Source of the DNA: Thermococcus sp. JdF3
Lineage (GTDB): Archaea; Methanobacteriota_B; Thermococci; Thermococcales; Thermococcaceae
Assembly: GCF_012027495.1 (NCBI RefSeq)
Contig: NZ_SNUK01000003.1
Span: forward strand, 62,001-126,000
Direction: 5' to 3'
DNA: 64,000 nt
Positions 8,192-16,961 of this stretch are shown here, piece by piece. The notes under the pieces were generated by a model. The model saw nothing but the letters and a program-made list of their open reading frames with translations, was not told where the DNA came from and made no database searches. The position numbers and the translations under genes were made by a program. Within the stretch, counting starts at the first letter, position 1, and each line of letters starts with the position of its first letter.

Positions 8192-9484
8192 TCACGGGTA
8201 GAGCCTGCTCGGCGTCCTCGGGAACAGGGTTGCCCAGCGGACGTGGTCGAGCTTCAGCACCCAGGCGACGAGCCTCTCAAGGCCCAGTCCGAAGCCGCTG
8301 TGCGGAACGCTGCCGTACTTCCTGAGGTCGAGGTACCACTCGTAGTCCTCCGGCTTCATACCCTCCTCCAGAATCCTCTGCACGAGCTTGTCGTAGCTGT
8401 CCTCACGCTGGCTTCCACCGATTATCTCGCCGTACCCCTCGGGCGCGAGCATGTCCGCGGCGAGAACCTTTCTCGGGTCCTCCGGGTCCTCCTTCATGTA
8501 GAATGCTTTAATGCCCTTTGGATAGCCGTAGACAAAGAACGGGGCCTCGAACTCCTGGGTGAGGATCCTCTCCTCGTCGGCGCCCATGTCCTCTCCCCAC
8601 TCTATCTCGACGCCCTTGCTCTGGAGGATGTCTATGGCTTCGTCGTAGCTCACCCTCGGGAAGGGCGGAACCGCGTTCTTGAGGGTGGTTAAGTCTTTCC
8701 TGAAGGTCTCAATCTCGCTCCTCCGGAGCTCCAGGGTGCGCTGAACCATGTAGCTGACGAGCTCCTCCTCGACCTTCATGATGTCCCGGAGGTCCATCCA
8801 GGCGGCCTCGAGCTCAAGGTGCCAGAACTCGGTGAGGTGCCTTCTCGTCCTGCTCTTCTCCGCTCTAAAGCTCGGAGTTAGCGACCAGACCTTTTCGAGG
8901 CCGAAGATGGCAGCCTCCAGGTAGAGCTGGGCCGACTGGCTGAGGTAGGCGGTCTTATCGAAGTACTTGAGCTTGAAGAGGGTCGCGCCGCCCTCGACGG
9001 CGCCGGTGACGAGTATCGGCGGGAAGACCTCGTACCAGCCGTCCTGGAGGAGCCACTCGCGGGCGGCCTGCATCATCGTCGCCTTGACCTTCATTATGCT
9101 CGCGACCTTGGGCGAGTGGAGGTGGAGGTGCCTGACGTCGAGGAGGAACTCCTCGCTCGCGTCCTTCGTTATCGGGAAGAAGTCGACATTCTGCACGATC
9201 TCAATTCTGTCCGCCTGAATCTCAACACCGGTGGGCGCGCGGGGGTCTGCCCTGACGGTTCCTTCGATGATGACGCTCGACTCTATGCCCGCCTTTTTGG
9301 CTTTTTCGTAGGCTTCCTCACTCAGCTCTTTCTTAAATATCGTCTGAACTATCCCGGTCGAGTCGCGGAGGACTATGAAGACCTTCTTTCCCACTTCCCT
9401 CTTTCTGTAAACCCATCCTGCGAGCTTGACGCGTTTACCTTCCATATCCGGCTGAACATCGACACAGTAAACCTTATCAATCAT
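8192..9484 (-). CDS. asnS: asparaginyl-tRNA synthetase
   Basis: A 430-aa class IIb aminoacyl-tRNA synthetase that charges tRNA-Asn. The N-terminal OB-fold anticodon-binding domain (LAGWVYRKREVGKKVFIVLR) precedes the catalytic core. Motif 2 is FRAEKSRTRRHLTEFWHLE and motif 3 is SGFGLGLERLVAWVL. The AsnRS-type ending WATLFPRTPSRLYP separates it from archaeal AspRS, which it otherwise resembles. ATG 9484 is the start: GGAGGTGG lies just upstream, while the longer frame to 9643 has neither a ribosome site nor conserved sequence. A TATA-like cgttataaag lies near 9515-9525. Transcription is divergent from the deaminase gene. Confidence 0.95.
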   Translation of the reverse strand: MIDKVYCVDVQPDMEGKRVKLAGWVYRKREVGKKVFIVLRDSTGIVQTIFKKELSEEAYEKAKKAGIESSVIIEGTVRADPRAPTGVEIQADRIEIVQNVDFFPITKDASEEFLLDVRHLHLHSPKVASIMKVKATMMQAAREWLLQDGWYEVFPPILVTGAVEGGATLFKLKYFDKTAYLSQSAQLYLEAAIFGLEKVWSLTPSFRAEKSRTRRHLTEFWHLELEAAWMDLRDIMKVEEELVSYMVQRTLELRRSEIETFRKDLTTLKNAVPPFPRVSYDEAIDILQSKGVEIEWGEDMGADEERILTQEFEAPFFVYGYPKGIKAFYMKEDPEDPRKVLAADMLAPEGYGEIIGGSQREDSYDKLVQRILEEGMKPEDYEWYLDLRKYGSVPHSGFGLGLERLVAWVLKLDHVRWATLFPRTPSRLYP

Positions 9485-9723
9485 CCTTACCACCTCCAGA
9501 GGCTTTGAGGGGGGCTTTATAACGGTAGCGATTTGGAGCAACGGCTCCCAGAAGAGCGTCAATTCGGCCACAGGGTGACCGTCCCAATCCCGAGTCTGAC
9601 GATTATCAGTAGTGGCATGGGGGATATTCGGGACACTCCCCATTTAAACCCTTTGGGCAACTTTATGTCGATATGTCAAAATATTTAAGTACCTGCGCGT
9701 CAGATGTCCAAGAGGGTGATGGG

Positions 9724-10980
9724 ATGTTCGCACTTATAGGAACCGCCGTTGACTGCGGATCGGCCAGAAAGAACATCGCGGTCATGGTGGAAAACGGGTT
9801 CATTCGGGACGTCATCCCCCGGGAAAGGGTCGGTGAATACGCCGTCGATGAAGTTTACGGGGGAGACGGCTACATCATCCTGCCTGGCCTGGTCAACGCC
9901 CACACCCACACCGCCATGTCGAAGTTCCGGGGCCTCGGTGAGGACGTGCCCATAGAGAAGTGGCTCAGCGACGTTATATGGCCCGCGGAGCTGGAGTGGA
10001 GGCCCGAGGACGTTCGCCGTTGGGCGCTCCTCGGAATGGCTGAGGCGCTGGCCAACGGTTCGACGACGATAAACGACCACTACTTCTTCGCCGACGAAAT
10101 AGCGAAGGCCGCCCAGGAAGTTGGAATAAGGGCCTTCATCGGCCAGACCGTTATGGACACGATTGACTTCACCATAGCCGCGCCCGAGGAGGGCTTCAGG
10201 TTCTTTAAGGACTGGGTGGGCAAGGATGGGCTCGTGACCCCCACCCTCGCGCCCCACGCCACCAACACGGTGTCCCTTGAGCTGATGAGCGAGATCGGCG
10301 AGTTTGCCCGCGGTAGGAACGCCCTGATTCACGTTCACCTCTCCCAGAGCATGGGGGAGGTACGGGAGGTCAAACGCCGCTACGGCCTCTCCCCCGTGGA
10401 ATACCTCGAAAGGGCCGGCGTACTTGGGGACAACCTTATCGGTGTCCACGGCATCTATCTGAGCGATTCAGAGGTTTCCCTCTACGCGAAAAGCGGTGCG
10501 GCGCTCGTTCACTGCTCCCTGAGCATGGCAAAGCTTGAGGGAAGGATAGCCCCGATAATAGAACTCTTTGAGAGGGGAACGAACATCGCCCTCGGAAACG
10601 ACTCCCCCAATCCAGTGGGCCTGATGGACATGTTCACGGAGATGCGCTTTGCGGCGGTTCTGAACAAGGTCTGGAGGAGAAGAACTGACGTCGCCTCGGC
10701 GAGGGAAGTTTTCCGCTGGGCTACGGTCGGGGGGGCAAAGGCCCTCGGGCTGAGGGCGGGCCTCATAAAACCCGGCTACCTCGCGGATCTGGTCCTGATA
10801 AACGCCAGAAAGACCCAGTTCCTTCCCGGGGAGAATCCACACTCCCATGTGGTTTACTCGGCCCGGGGAAGCGATGTCGAGCTGGTCATGGTGAACGGAG
10901 AGATCGTTTACAGAAACGGTCTGTTCACGAAACTTGGAAAAAGGATGGAGGAGCTGTGGGCGGAGTTCAGACCTTCCTGA
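9724..10980 (+). CDS. amidohydrolase, probable 5'-methylthioadenosine/S-adenosylhomocysteine deaminase
   Basis: A 418-aa metal-dependent amidohydrolase of the MtaD/SAH deaminase group, which deaminates adenosine-type nucleosides. Visible residues are the metal-binding [11 protein letters not shown] (about residue 60), a second His in LIHVHLS, the third in VHGIYLS and [17 protein letters not shown], and the catalytic Asp in [12 protein letters not shown]. The C-terminal beta-domain ends with [13 protein letters not shown] 9724 has GGTGATGGG directly upstream, and a TATA-like aaatatttaag at about 9677-9687 puts the transcript start near 9710, excluding the earlier in-frame ATG. The terminal 14 bases overlap the convergent NfeD gene. 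Confidence 0.88.
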   Translation: MFALIGTAVDCGSARKNIAVMVENGFIRDVIPRERVGEYAVDEVYGGDGYIILPGLVNAHTHTAMSKFRGLGEDVPIEKWLSDVIWPAELEWRPEDVRRWALLGMAEALANGSTTINDHYFFADEIAKAAQEVGIRAFIGQTVMDTIDFTIAAPEEGFRFFKDWVGKDGLVTPTLAPHATNTVSLELMSEIGEFARGRNALIHVHLSQSMGEVREVKRRYGLSPVEYLERAGVLGDNLIGVHGIYLSDSEVSLYAKSGAALVHCSLSMAKLEGRIAPIIELFERGTNIALGNDSPNPVGLMDMFTEMRFAAVLNKVWRRRTDVASAREVFRWATVGGAKALGLRAGLIKPGYLADLVLINARKTQFLPGENPHSHVVYSARGSDVELVMVNGEIVYRNGLFTKLGKRMEELWAEFRPS

Positions 10981-11386
10981 CCATGAGCTTGACGCCGTCC
11001 ACATTGACGACCTCAACGGTGTCGCCGATTCCGGGCTTTTCGTCCCCCTCGGCCAGCGCTATCCACCTGTCTCCCTCAAGCTCGACGATGTAGTGGTCCT
11101 TTCCTATTTCAACCACCTTCCCGCGCTTGCCCTTCAGCTCGAAGGTGTACTTGCCCTTTCCGGCGTCCTGGACGTCCTTTTTTACATAGCGGCCGACGAT
11201 TATGTATGAAATCACCGCCGCTATGAGGGCGGCGACGAAGCTCTCGGTGAAGTTCACCCCGAACCCCATCAGGAGTCCCATGACGACCATTGCTATTCCA
11301 ATAGGGGTTATGAACGCGGTAACCATCATGTCCAGGGCTATCACGAGGAGGCCAAGGATGAGAAGGGAAATCGGAAGCGCTTCCAT
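10967..11386 (-). CDS. short NfeD-like membrane protein (stomatin partner)
   Basis: A 139-aa protein with two membrane segments ([20 protein letters not shown] and [16 protein letters not shown]). A C-terminal OB-fold ([20 protein letters not shown] through [19 protein letters not shown]) is typical of short NfeD proteins such as P. horikoshii PH0471, which lack the protease domain. Such proteins pair with stomatin and are thought to organise membrane microdomains. ATG 11386 has GGTGGTGG upstream; the TTG at 11401 is not needed. The stomatin gene ends 32 bases upstream on the same strand, so the two form an operon. Confidence 0.9.
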   Translation of the reverse strand: MEALPISLLILGLLVIALDMMVTAFITPIGIAMVVMGLLMGFGVNFTESFVAALIAAVISYIIVGRYVKKDVQDAGKGKYTFELKGKRGKVVEIGKDHYIVELEGDRWIALAEGDEKPGIGDTVEVVNVDGVKLMVRKV

Positions 11387-11418
11387 GTCCACCACCCTCA
11401 AAAATTAAGAAAAGGTCT

Positions 11419-12378
11419 TTAAGCCTTTTCCGGGTTCAAATCCGAGTTTCCTTCACCAGGCTCGGAGGGGGTCACTTCCTCCCCGCCATCGCCACTGGGA
11501 GGCTTGGGCGTCTCGGGCATCGGGATGTCCCTCACCTTCTGGAGTATCCTCAGCAGTCCGATCAGGGACTCGGTGTCGTAGGGCACGATCAGGTTGCCCT
11601 GCCTTCCGAGCTCGGGAAGCTTCTCGATGTACTGGAGGGCGAGGTACTTCTCGTCGGCCATCGAGAGTGCCTCGAGAACCTTCCGTATTGCCTCGGCCTG
11701 ACCCTCGGCGACGAGTATCTGCCTCTGCTTCTCACCCTCGGCCTGGAGTATGGCCGCCTGCTTTTCACCCTCGGCTTTCTTTATCTTGCTCTCCCTTTCG
11801 CCCTCCGCGAGGAGTATCATGGCCCTCTTCTCCCTTTCAGCCGTCATCTGCTTGGCCATCGCGTCCTGAATGTCCTTGGGCGGGTCTATGCGCTGTATCT
11901 CAACGCGGGTTATCTTGACACCCCAGCGGTCGGTTATCTTGTCGAGTTCTTCCCTCAGCTTTGCGTTGATTATGTCCCTTCCGGAGAGCGTCTCGTCGAG
12001 CTCCATCTCACCTATGATGGCACGCAGGTTGGTCTGGGCGAGCTTGATTATCGCCATCAGGAAGTTGCTGACGTTGTAGACGACCTTGACGGGGTCGAGT
12101 ATCTGGTAGTAGACGATGGCATCGACTGTAACGACGACGTTGTCCTTACAGATGACCTCCTGCGGCGGCACGTCCACGACGTGCTCGCGCATGTCCACGA
12201 CCTTAACGCGTTCCATGAATGGTATTATGAAGTGTATTCCCGGCTCCAGGATCCTGTTGAACTTTCCGAGCCTCTCGACGAGACCCTTCTGGTACGGACG
12301 GATCACCTTCACGCTCAGCAGAAGCATTATCAAAAGGAACACTCCGATTATGATAAGCGCTGCTCCGGCAAATGGCAT
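11419..12378 (-). CDS. stomatin-like SPFH/prohibitin-family protein
   Basis: A 319-aa protein with one N-terminal membrane anchor (AALIIIGVFLLIMLLLSV). An SPFH domain follows (ERLGKFNRILEPGIHFIIPF, VDVPPQEVICKDNVVVTVDA), then a long Ala/Glu coiled coil (ILLAEGERESKIKKAEGEKQ repeats). The conserved C-terminal block NLIVPYDTESLIGLLRIL resembles the segment of P. horikoshii stomatin cut by its NfeD protease. An extra acidic/Pro-rich tail of about 40 residues is probably disordered. ATG 12378 has GGAGGCGA upstream, and a TATA-like cttataagaa at about 12423-12432 supports a short leader. It is the first gene of the operon with the NfeD gene. Confidence 0.93.
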   Translation of the reverse strand: MPFAGAALIIIGVFLLIMLLLSVKVIRPYQKGLVERLGKFNRILEPGIHFIIPFMERVKVVDMREHVVDVPPQEVICKDNVVVTVDAIVYYQILDPVKVVYNVSNFLMAIIKLAQTNLRAIIGEMELDETLSGRDIINAKLREELDKITDRWGVKITRVEIQRIDPPKDIQDAMAKQMTAEREKRAMILLAEGERESKIKKAEGEKQAAILQAEGEKQRQILVAEGQAEAIRKVLEALSMADEKYLALQYIEKLPELGRQGNLIVPYDTESLIGLLRILQKVRDIPMPETPKPPSGDGGEEVTPSEPGEGNSDLNPEKA

Positions 12379-12614
12379 TACTATCGCCTCCGGTTGTTGT
12401 TCAAACTTCGAAGAATGGAAGTTCTTATAAGCCTTGCTGTGTTCTTCCACAAGCCCCCTTAACCCCCGAATTTTTACCTTGCTGGCGGACTGCTGGAACC
12501 TCCCGTGGTGACGTTGCGTTTCCCAGACGTTAGGGCGTTATGGAATAACAGCTTCCAGGGCTGATGTCGTAGGTATTGTACCGGCCAGGTAAAATGAAAA
12601 CACCCCCATCGCTT

Positions 12615-12631
12615 GCCGGTTGATAACCGGC
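12615..12631. promoter_or_regulatory. perfect 7-bp inverted repeat in the 12379-12759 intergenic region
   Basis: GCCGGTT-gat-AACCGGC lies in the 381-bp divergent spacer between the stomatin and PP-loop genes. The same spacer holds the stomatin promoter on one side and three TATA-like elements (about 12636, 12670 and 12719) facing the PP-loop gene. Only the last, cctttataaa, sits at the right distance from ATG 12760. A further GCCGGTTGCC occurs at 12650. I see no ORF or tRNA in the spacer. The repeat could be an operator or a short hairpin RNA. Confidence 0.4.
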
Positions 12632-12759
12632 CACCCTTTAAAAACCCTCGCCGGTTGCCAGTCGGCAGGACTTTATAAAGTCATGCCGAACGACGTTCCG
12701 CAAGCTTCCACCAATCGCCTTTATAAACCCCTGCTCCCTTCTTGCCTCAGGTGAGAGAG

Positions 12760-14655
12760 ATGGGAAGGCCGGTATTCCTCGGTAAGGCTTACATAAACTG
12801 GTGCGAGAAGTGCAACGTCCCGCTCATCGGAGATAGCTGTGCCGTCCACGGAAAGGAGAGCGTTTTCAGGCTCAACATCACACCTCCCGGCGACCTGCGC
12901 TTTGCTTTTGAAAAGGACATCGAGTTCATACGCTCGGTATTCATGGAGCACTACGGCGTCGACGTGGGCGAGCTGTTCGAGGGAAAGGCGGTTCTCCTCA
13001 ACAAGACGCCAGGGGAAGATGACTCCTACGAGATAATCCTCGACGGCTACGTCTTCGGCTGGATACGCTTCGACCCGCTGGAGCTGAAGTGGAAGCCCGG
13101 CCTGAAGGTCGAGGGCGCGATGGCGCTGTGGAAGCGCTTTGGAAAGTCAATGGGAAAGTGGATAGTCGTCGATGAAGGTGCCATAGAGCCGATACTGAAC
13201 GGCTCCAACCTCCTGCCCGTTGGGATAATCGAGGCGGAGCAGAGCATAAGGAGAAACGACGACGTAATCCTCGTCTCCGAGAGCGGTGAGGTCATCGCAA
13301 CCGGAATAGCGAAGAAGGACTACGAAGCTTTAGCCAGCAGGGAGCGCGGAACCGGCGTCAAGGTGAGGAGGCAGAGAAGCATCAACTACCGCGAGGGAAG
13401 GAAGGCCACCATGGAGGACGTCCTCCGCGCCAACTCCATCGAGCTTGAGAGGAAGGTGATGGAAGCGAGGCGCTTCATGAGGAAGGTCGCCACCAGGTAC
13501 TCTGACCTCCCGATAGCGGTGGCCTTCTCGGGCGGGAAGGACAGCCTGGCGGTTCTCGGCCTGGCGCTGGAGGAGTTCGGAGACGAGGGCTTCACCGTCT
13601 TCTTCAACAACACGGGCATAGAGTTCCCGGAAACGCTCGAATACGTCGAGGAGCTGAGGAGGGAGCTTGAGCCGAGGGGGATAAAGTTCGTCGTTGCCGA
13701 CGCCGGCGACGCCTTCTGGCGCGCCATCCACGTCTTTTCCCCGCCGGGCAGGGACTACCGCTGGTGCTGTAAGGTAACGAAGCTCGGCCCGATAACCATG
13801 GCGATAAAGGAGAACTACCCGAAGGGCGTCCTCATGTTCGTAGGCCAGAGGAAGTACGAGAGCATAAAGCGGTTCAAGCAGCCGAGGGTCTGGAAGAACC
13901 CCTGGGTGCCGAACGAGACAGGGGCATCGCCGATATTCCACTGGCGCGCGCTGGAGGTCTGGCTCTACATCTTCAGCAGGAACCTTAAGTACAATCCGCT
14001 CTACGAGGACAGGCTTGACAGAATAGGCTGCTTCCTCTGCCCGAGCGCATCCCTGGCGGAAATCTACACCCTCAAGGAGGAGAAGCCCGAACTGTGGGCC
14101 AGGTGGGAGGGCGAACTTGGGAGGTGGAAGAAGCGCTTTGGAATGCCCGACGAGTGGATAACCTATGGCTTCTGGCGGTGGAAGAAGCTCAGCAGGGGCG
14201 AGAAGGCGATAGCGAGGGAGCTGGGCGTGGATGTTCCGGAGGAGCGCTCCTGGGAACCCGTGAAGTATTCGATGGTGGAGAACGATGACGGCACCTTCAC
14301 GGTTCGCTTCAACACCGTCGTGAACCTGGAGAGAATCATGGAAGTCGCCCCAATCCTTGGAGAGGTCGAGGAGGGCGAAAACTACATAAGAGCGGGGGAG
14401 GTTATCTTCAGGGAGGACGGCGCATACACCGGAGACTTCGGCGAGGGAGTTCAGGCGTACTACCTTATAAAGAGGGCCTACGAGTGCGTCGGCTGCGGCG
14501 TCTGCGTCGGTAAGTGTCCGGAAGGGGCGCTCAGCATCGACCCGAGGAGCAGGAAGATCGTCGTGAACGGTGAGCTCTGCACCCACTGCAGGGAGTGTAT
14601 GGACGTATGCCCGCTGCTGAAGATCAAAAACCCCGAGGAAGGAAGCCAGCTTTAA
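12760..14655 (+). CDS. PAPS-reductase-like PP-loop protein with Zn-ribbon, PUA-like and ferredoxin domains
   Basis: A 631-aa multidomain protein. An N-terminal Cys pair motif (NWCEKCNVPLIGDSC) is followed by a PUA-like region (LLPVGIIEAEQSIRRNDDVI..SGEVIATGIAKKD). The PP-loop ATP pyrophosphatase core has VAFSGGKDSLAVLGL near residue 250, a WCCKVTKLGPI block and a GCFLCPSAS block. The C-terminus has two ferredoxin-type clusters (CVGCGVCVGKCPEGAL and CTHCRECMDVCP). It is usually annotated as PAPS reductase, but the RNA-binding PUA-like part and Fe-S domain fit sulfur or redox chemistry on RNA as well. The start is ATG 12760 with GGTGAGAG upstream. TATA is at 12719-12727. Confidence 0.85.
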   Translation: MGRPVFLGKAYINWCEKCNVPLIGDSCAVHGKESVFRLNITPPGDLRFAFEKDIEFIRSVFMEHYGVDVGELFEGKAVLLNKTPGEDDSYEIILDGYVFGWIRFDPLELKWKPGLKVEGAMALWKRFGKSMGKWIVVDEGAIEPILNGSNLLPVGIIEAEQSIRRNDDVILVSESGEVIATGIAKKDYEALASRERGTGVKVRRQRSINYREGRKATMEDVLRANSIELERKVMEARRFMRKVATRYSDLPIAVAFSGGKDSLAVLGLALEEFGDEGFTVFFNNTGIEFPETLEYVEELRRELEPRGIKFVVADAGDAFWRAIHVFSPPGRDYRWCCKVTKLGPITMAIKENYPKGVLMFVGQRKYESIKRFKQPRVWKNPWVPNETGASPIFHWRALEVWLYIFSRNLKYNPLYEDRLDRIGCFLCPSASLAEIYTLKEEKPELWARWEGELGRWKKRFGMPDEWITYGFWRWKKLSRGEKAIARELGVDVPEERSWEPVKYSMVENDDGTFTVRFNTVVNLERIMEVAPILGEVEEGENYIRAGEVIFREDGAYTGDFGEGVQAYYLIKRAYECVGCGVCVGKCPEGALSIDPRSRKIVVNGELCTHCRECMDVCPLLKIKNPEEGSQL

Positions 14656-15563
14656 CTGGGTTAGTCTTCATTCTCCTCTTCCTCTCTTTCGCGCTCCACG
14701 GTGTGGGAGCACAGGAATACGACTACGAGATAAACGCCTACGCAGTCTATTTCGACGTGGTTACCCCCAGCCAGGTGGAGGAGACGATTGAGATTGATTT
14801 AACTTCCCATACAAACCTCAGCCAGTACGTTATCTACACGGACTACCCCGTGGAGGATCCGCGGGCCGTTCTGGACCTTCAGAGCGGCGTGAAACCGGTA
14901 AACGTGACGGTCAGGGAGGTCCTCGGCGGGACGAACGCGGTTTACATGTCCTTCCCAAACCTCGGCCCAGGCGAGAGCGCGAGGATACGGCTGACTTTCA
15001 CGACCAGAGGCATGATAACCGAGGACGAAGGGAAGAAGCAGTTCACTTACTACATACGTTTCAGCCAGCCGGTGGGCCTCTTCCACATGCAGCTGGTCGT
15101 CCCCAAAGGCTACGCGGTGCTCTCCCCGATAATTCCATCGCCGGACAGGGTCGAGAGCTCCACAAGCCGGCTCCTGCTTGAGTGGACGCGCCGCGACCTC
15201 CGCGCCGGCGACGAGTTTTACTTCATAGTGGGATTCTCAGGCGAGATAACGACCCCCTCCCAGCCATCCCCGCTCCTCTATGTGGGGACCTTCCTGGTGG
15301 GCCTCCTCATCGGCGGCGGCTCCGTTTACGGCTACATCCTCTACCACGAGAGGAAGCGCGAGGAGGAGAAGACCCACCTGCGGAGCGACGAGGAGAAGAT
15401 ACTCGCCCTGCTGAGGGAGGGCCCGGTTCTCCAGAGCGAACTCGCCGATAAGCTCGGCGTTTCGAAGGCGAAGGTCAGCATAATCCTCCGCGAGATGGAG
15501 GAGAAAGGTCTCATAACGAGAATCAAGGAAGGGAGAACGTACCGGGTTTTTCTGAGGGAGTAG
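14607..15563 (+). CDS. membrane-anchored protein with extracellular domain and cytosolic winged-helix domain
   Basis: About 318 aa. A signal/anchor segment (LTGLVFILLFLSFALHGVGA) is followed by an extracytoplasmic beta-rich domain of about 190 residues. A second membrane helix (LLYVGTFLVGLLIGGGSVYG) leads to a cytosolic winged-helix HTH (EEKILALLREGPVLQSELAD, LGVSKAKVSIILREMEEKGL). The topology suggests a one-component membrane sensor/regulator. The start is uncertain. GTG 14595 and ATG 14607 both lie inside the end of the PP-loop gene, and no ATG/GTG with a good ribosome site follows until inside the signal peptide. Translation may be coupled to the upstream gene. Confidence 0.75.
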   Translation: MPAAEDQKPRGRKPALTGLVFILLFLSFALHGVGAQEYDYEINAYAVYFDVVTPSQVEETIEIDLTSHTNLSQYVIYTDYPVEDPRAVLDLQSGVKPVNVTVREVLGGTNAVYMSFPNLGPGESARIRLTFTTRGMITEDEGKKQFTYYIRFSQPVGLFHMQLVVPKGYAVLSPIIPSPDRVESSTSRLLLEWTRRDLRAGDEFYFIVGFSGEITTPSQPSPLLYVGTFLVGLLIGGGSVYGYILYHERKREEEKTHLRSDEEKILALLREGPVLQSELADKLGVSKAKVSIILREMEEKGLITRIKEGRTYRVFLRE

Positions 15564-15566
15564 AAA

Positions 15567-15619
15567 TGGTCAAGTTGACTTTACCAAAATTCTTAAATAT
15601 GGTAAAGTTGAGTTTACCA
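15567..15619 (+). promoter_or_regulatory. paired palindromic operator-like repeats around the promoter of the DUF4143 ATPase
   Basis: Two 20-bp palindrome-like copies differ at only two positions: TGGTCAAGTTGACTTTACCA (15567-15586) and TGGTAAAGTTGAGTTTACCA (15600-15619). They sit 33 bp apart start to start, about three helical turns, with the TATA-like ttcttaaata (15590-15599) exactly between them. A partial third copy, TGGTCAAGATGA, begins at 15622 over the start codon. The layout is what a dimeric repressor blocking TBP/TFB access would use. Confidence 0.7.
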
Positions 15620-15620
15620 T

Positions 15621-16928
15621 GTGGTCAAGATGATCCTTGAAGAGGTAATCTCCGAGTTTCATGAACTGGGTATCCCTGAGACACGCGAGAGGGAACTTAA
15701 CGTACCCGTCAACATGGATGTGGCGGTTGTTCTCTTTGGCTTGAGGCGAGTTGGAAAGACTCATCTTTTATACAACACAATGGAAAAGCTCCTCCAATCC
15801 GGATTGCCGATAGAGAGGATTTTCTACGTTAACTTTGAGGACGAAAGGCTGGATGGCCTAACTGCTGGCGACCTCTCCGCTCTGGTGGAGCTCTACTACA
15901 AGCTCAACCCCGACGCGGACGTCATGTACCTGTTCCTCGATGAGGTTCAGGAGGTTCAGGGCTGGGAAAAGTTCGTCAGAAGGCTCCTTGAAAGAAAGAG
16001 GGCGAGGGTGTTCGTGACGGGATCGTCATCGAAGCTTCTCTCCAGGGAGATAGCCACCTCACTTAGGGGAAGGAGTCTAAGCTTTCAGCTTTTCCCCCTG
16101 TCCTTCAGAGAGTTTCTGTCCTTCAAAGGCTTTGACCACTCCCGACCCCTGACGGAAGCCAGAAGAGGGCGGCTCAAGAGATTCCTAGAAGAATACGTCC
16201 GGTACGGAGGCTTCCCTGGAATAGTGAGTTATCCAGAACTGATAAAGATCAGGACCCTGCAGGAATACCTCGACCTTATAATTTACCGCGACCTGGTCGA
16301 GAGGTATGGCATTGAAAAAACCGGTGCCATGAAAGCGCTGATCCGGGTTACCGTGAGGAATTTTGCCAGGAAGCTTTCCATACGGAAACTCAATGGCCTT
16401 CTCGCTTCGAGCGGTGTCAGGCTAAGCAGACCAACGACTTCCGAGTACTTCTCATACCTCGAGGACGTAGGTTTTGTGATTCCCGTGAGGAAGTATCATC
16501 CAAGCGACGTTGAATCTCTAAGGAGCACCCTCAAGATATACATCGCCGATACCGGCTTTGCGAGCGTTTTTGGCGTTGGAGACATGGGACATAGGATTGA
16601 AAACATAGTGGCGGTGGAGCTTCTCAGACGGAAACACTACCACGATCCCCTCCTGGAGGTTCGCTACTGGGATGACAGAAAGGGGGAGGTTGATTTCGTC
16701 CTCTTGAGGGGCCCAAAGGTAGTCGAGCTAATACAGGTTAGCTATGACGTTGAAGAACCCACGACGATGGGCCGCGAGCTCAAGGCTCTCTTGAGGGCCT
16801 CAAAGTCATTGAACTGCAAAAACCTCACAGTGATAACCTGGGATTACGAGGACGTTCTGCAGGTTGAAGAGAAAACCGTCAAATTCGTCCCACTCTGGCG
16901 TTGGCTCATCGAAAGAACACCTTTATAA
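15621..16928 (+). CDS. AAA-family ATPase with C-terminal DUF4143 domain
   Basis: A 435-aa protein of the archaeal ATPase family often seen in accessory regions. The N-terminal P-loop domain has Walker A (FGLRRVGKTHLLYN, about residue 40), Walker B (MYLFLDEVQEVQGW) and sensor TGSSSKLLSREIATSLRGR. The C-terminal DUF4143 domain has IYIADTGFASVFG and a restriction-fold-like EVRYWDDRKGEVDFVL. The function is unknown; a DNA- or toxin-related role has been speculated for the family. The start is GTG 15621 (leaderless from the TATA at 15590) or ATG 15630; the sequence does not decide. It lies between a regulator and an informational gene, with its own operator repeats. Confidence 0.88.
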   Translation: MVKMILEEVISEFHELGIPETRERELNVPVNMDVAVVLFGLRRVGKTHLLYNTMEKLLQSGLPIERIFYVNFEDERLDGLTAGDLSALVELYYKLNPDADVMYLFLDEVQEVQGWEKFVRRLLERKRARVFVTGSSSKLLSREIATSLRGRSLSFQLFPLSFREFLSFKGFDHSRPLTEARRGRLKRFLEEYVRYGGFPGIVSYPELIKIRTLQEYLDLIIYRDLVERYGIEKTGAMKALIRVTVRNFARKLSIRKLNGLLASSGVRLSRPTTSEYFSYLEDVGFVIPVRKYHPSDVESLRSTLKIYIADTGFASVFGVGDMGHRIENIVAVELLRRKHYHDPLLEVRYWDDRKGEVDFVLLRGPKVVELIQVSYDVEEPTTMGRELKALLRASKSLNCKNLTVITWDYEDVLQVEEKTVKFVPLWRWLIERTPL

Positions 16929-16961
16929 ACGCCTCCCCTCTTCTTCCCTCTGGTGAGAGAC

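Noticed and set aside
12379-12759. Box C/D sRNA in the long divergent spacer
   Set aside because: No pair of RTGATGA and CTGA boxes at suitable spacing could be found on either strand.
13330-14586. 418-codon ORF opposite the PP-loop gene
   Set aside because: Mirror of a GC-rich coding frame; the forward protein has clear PP-loop and ferredoxin motifs.
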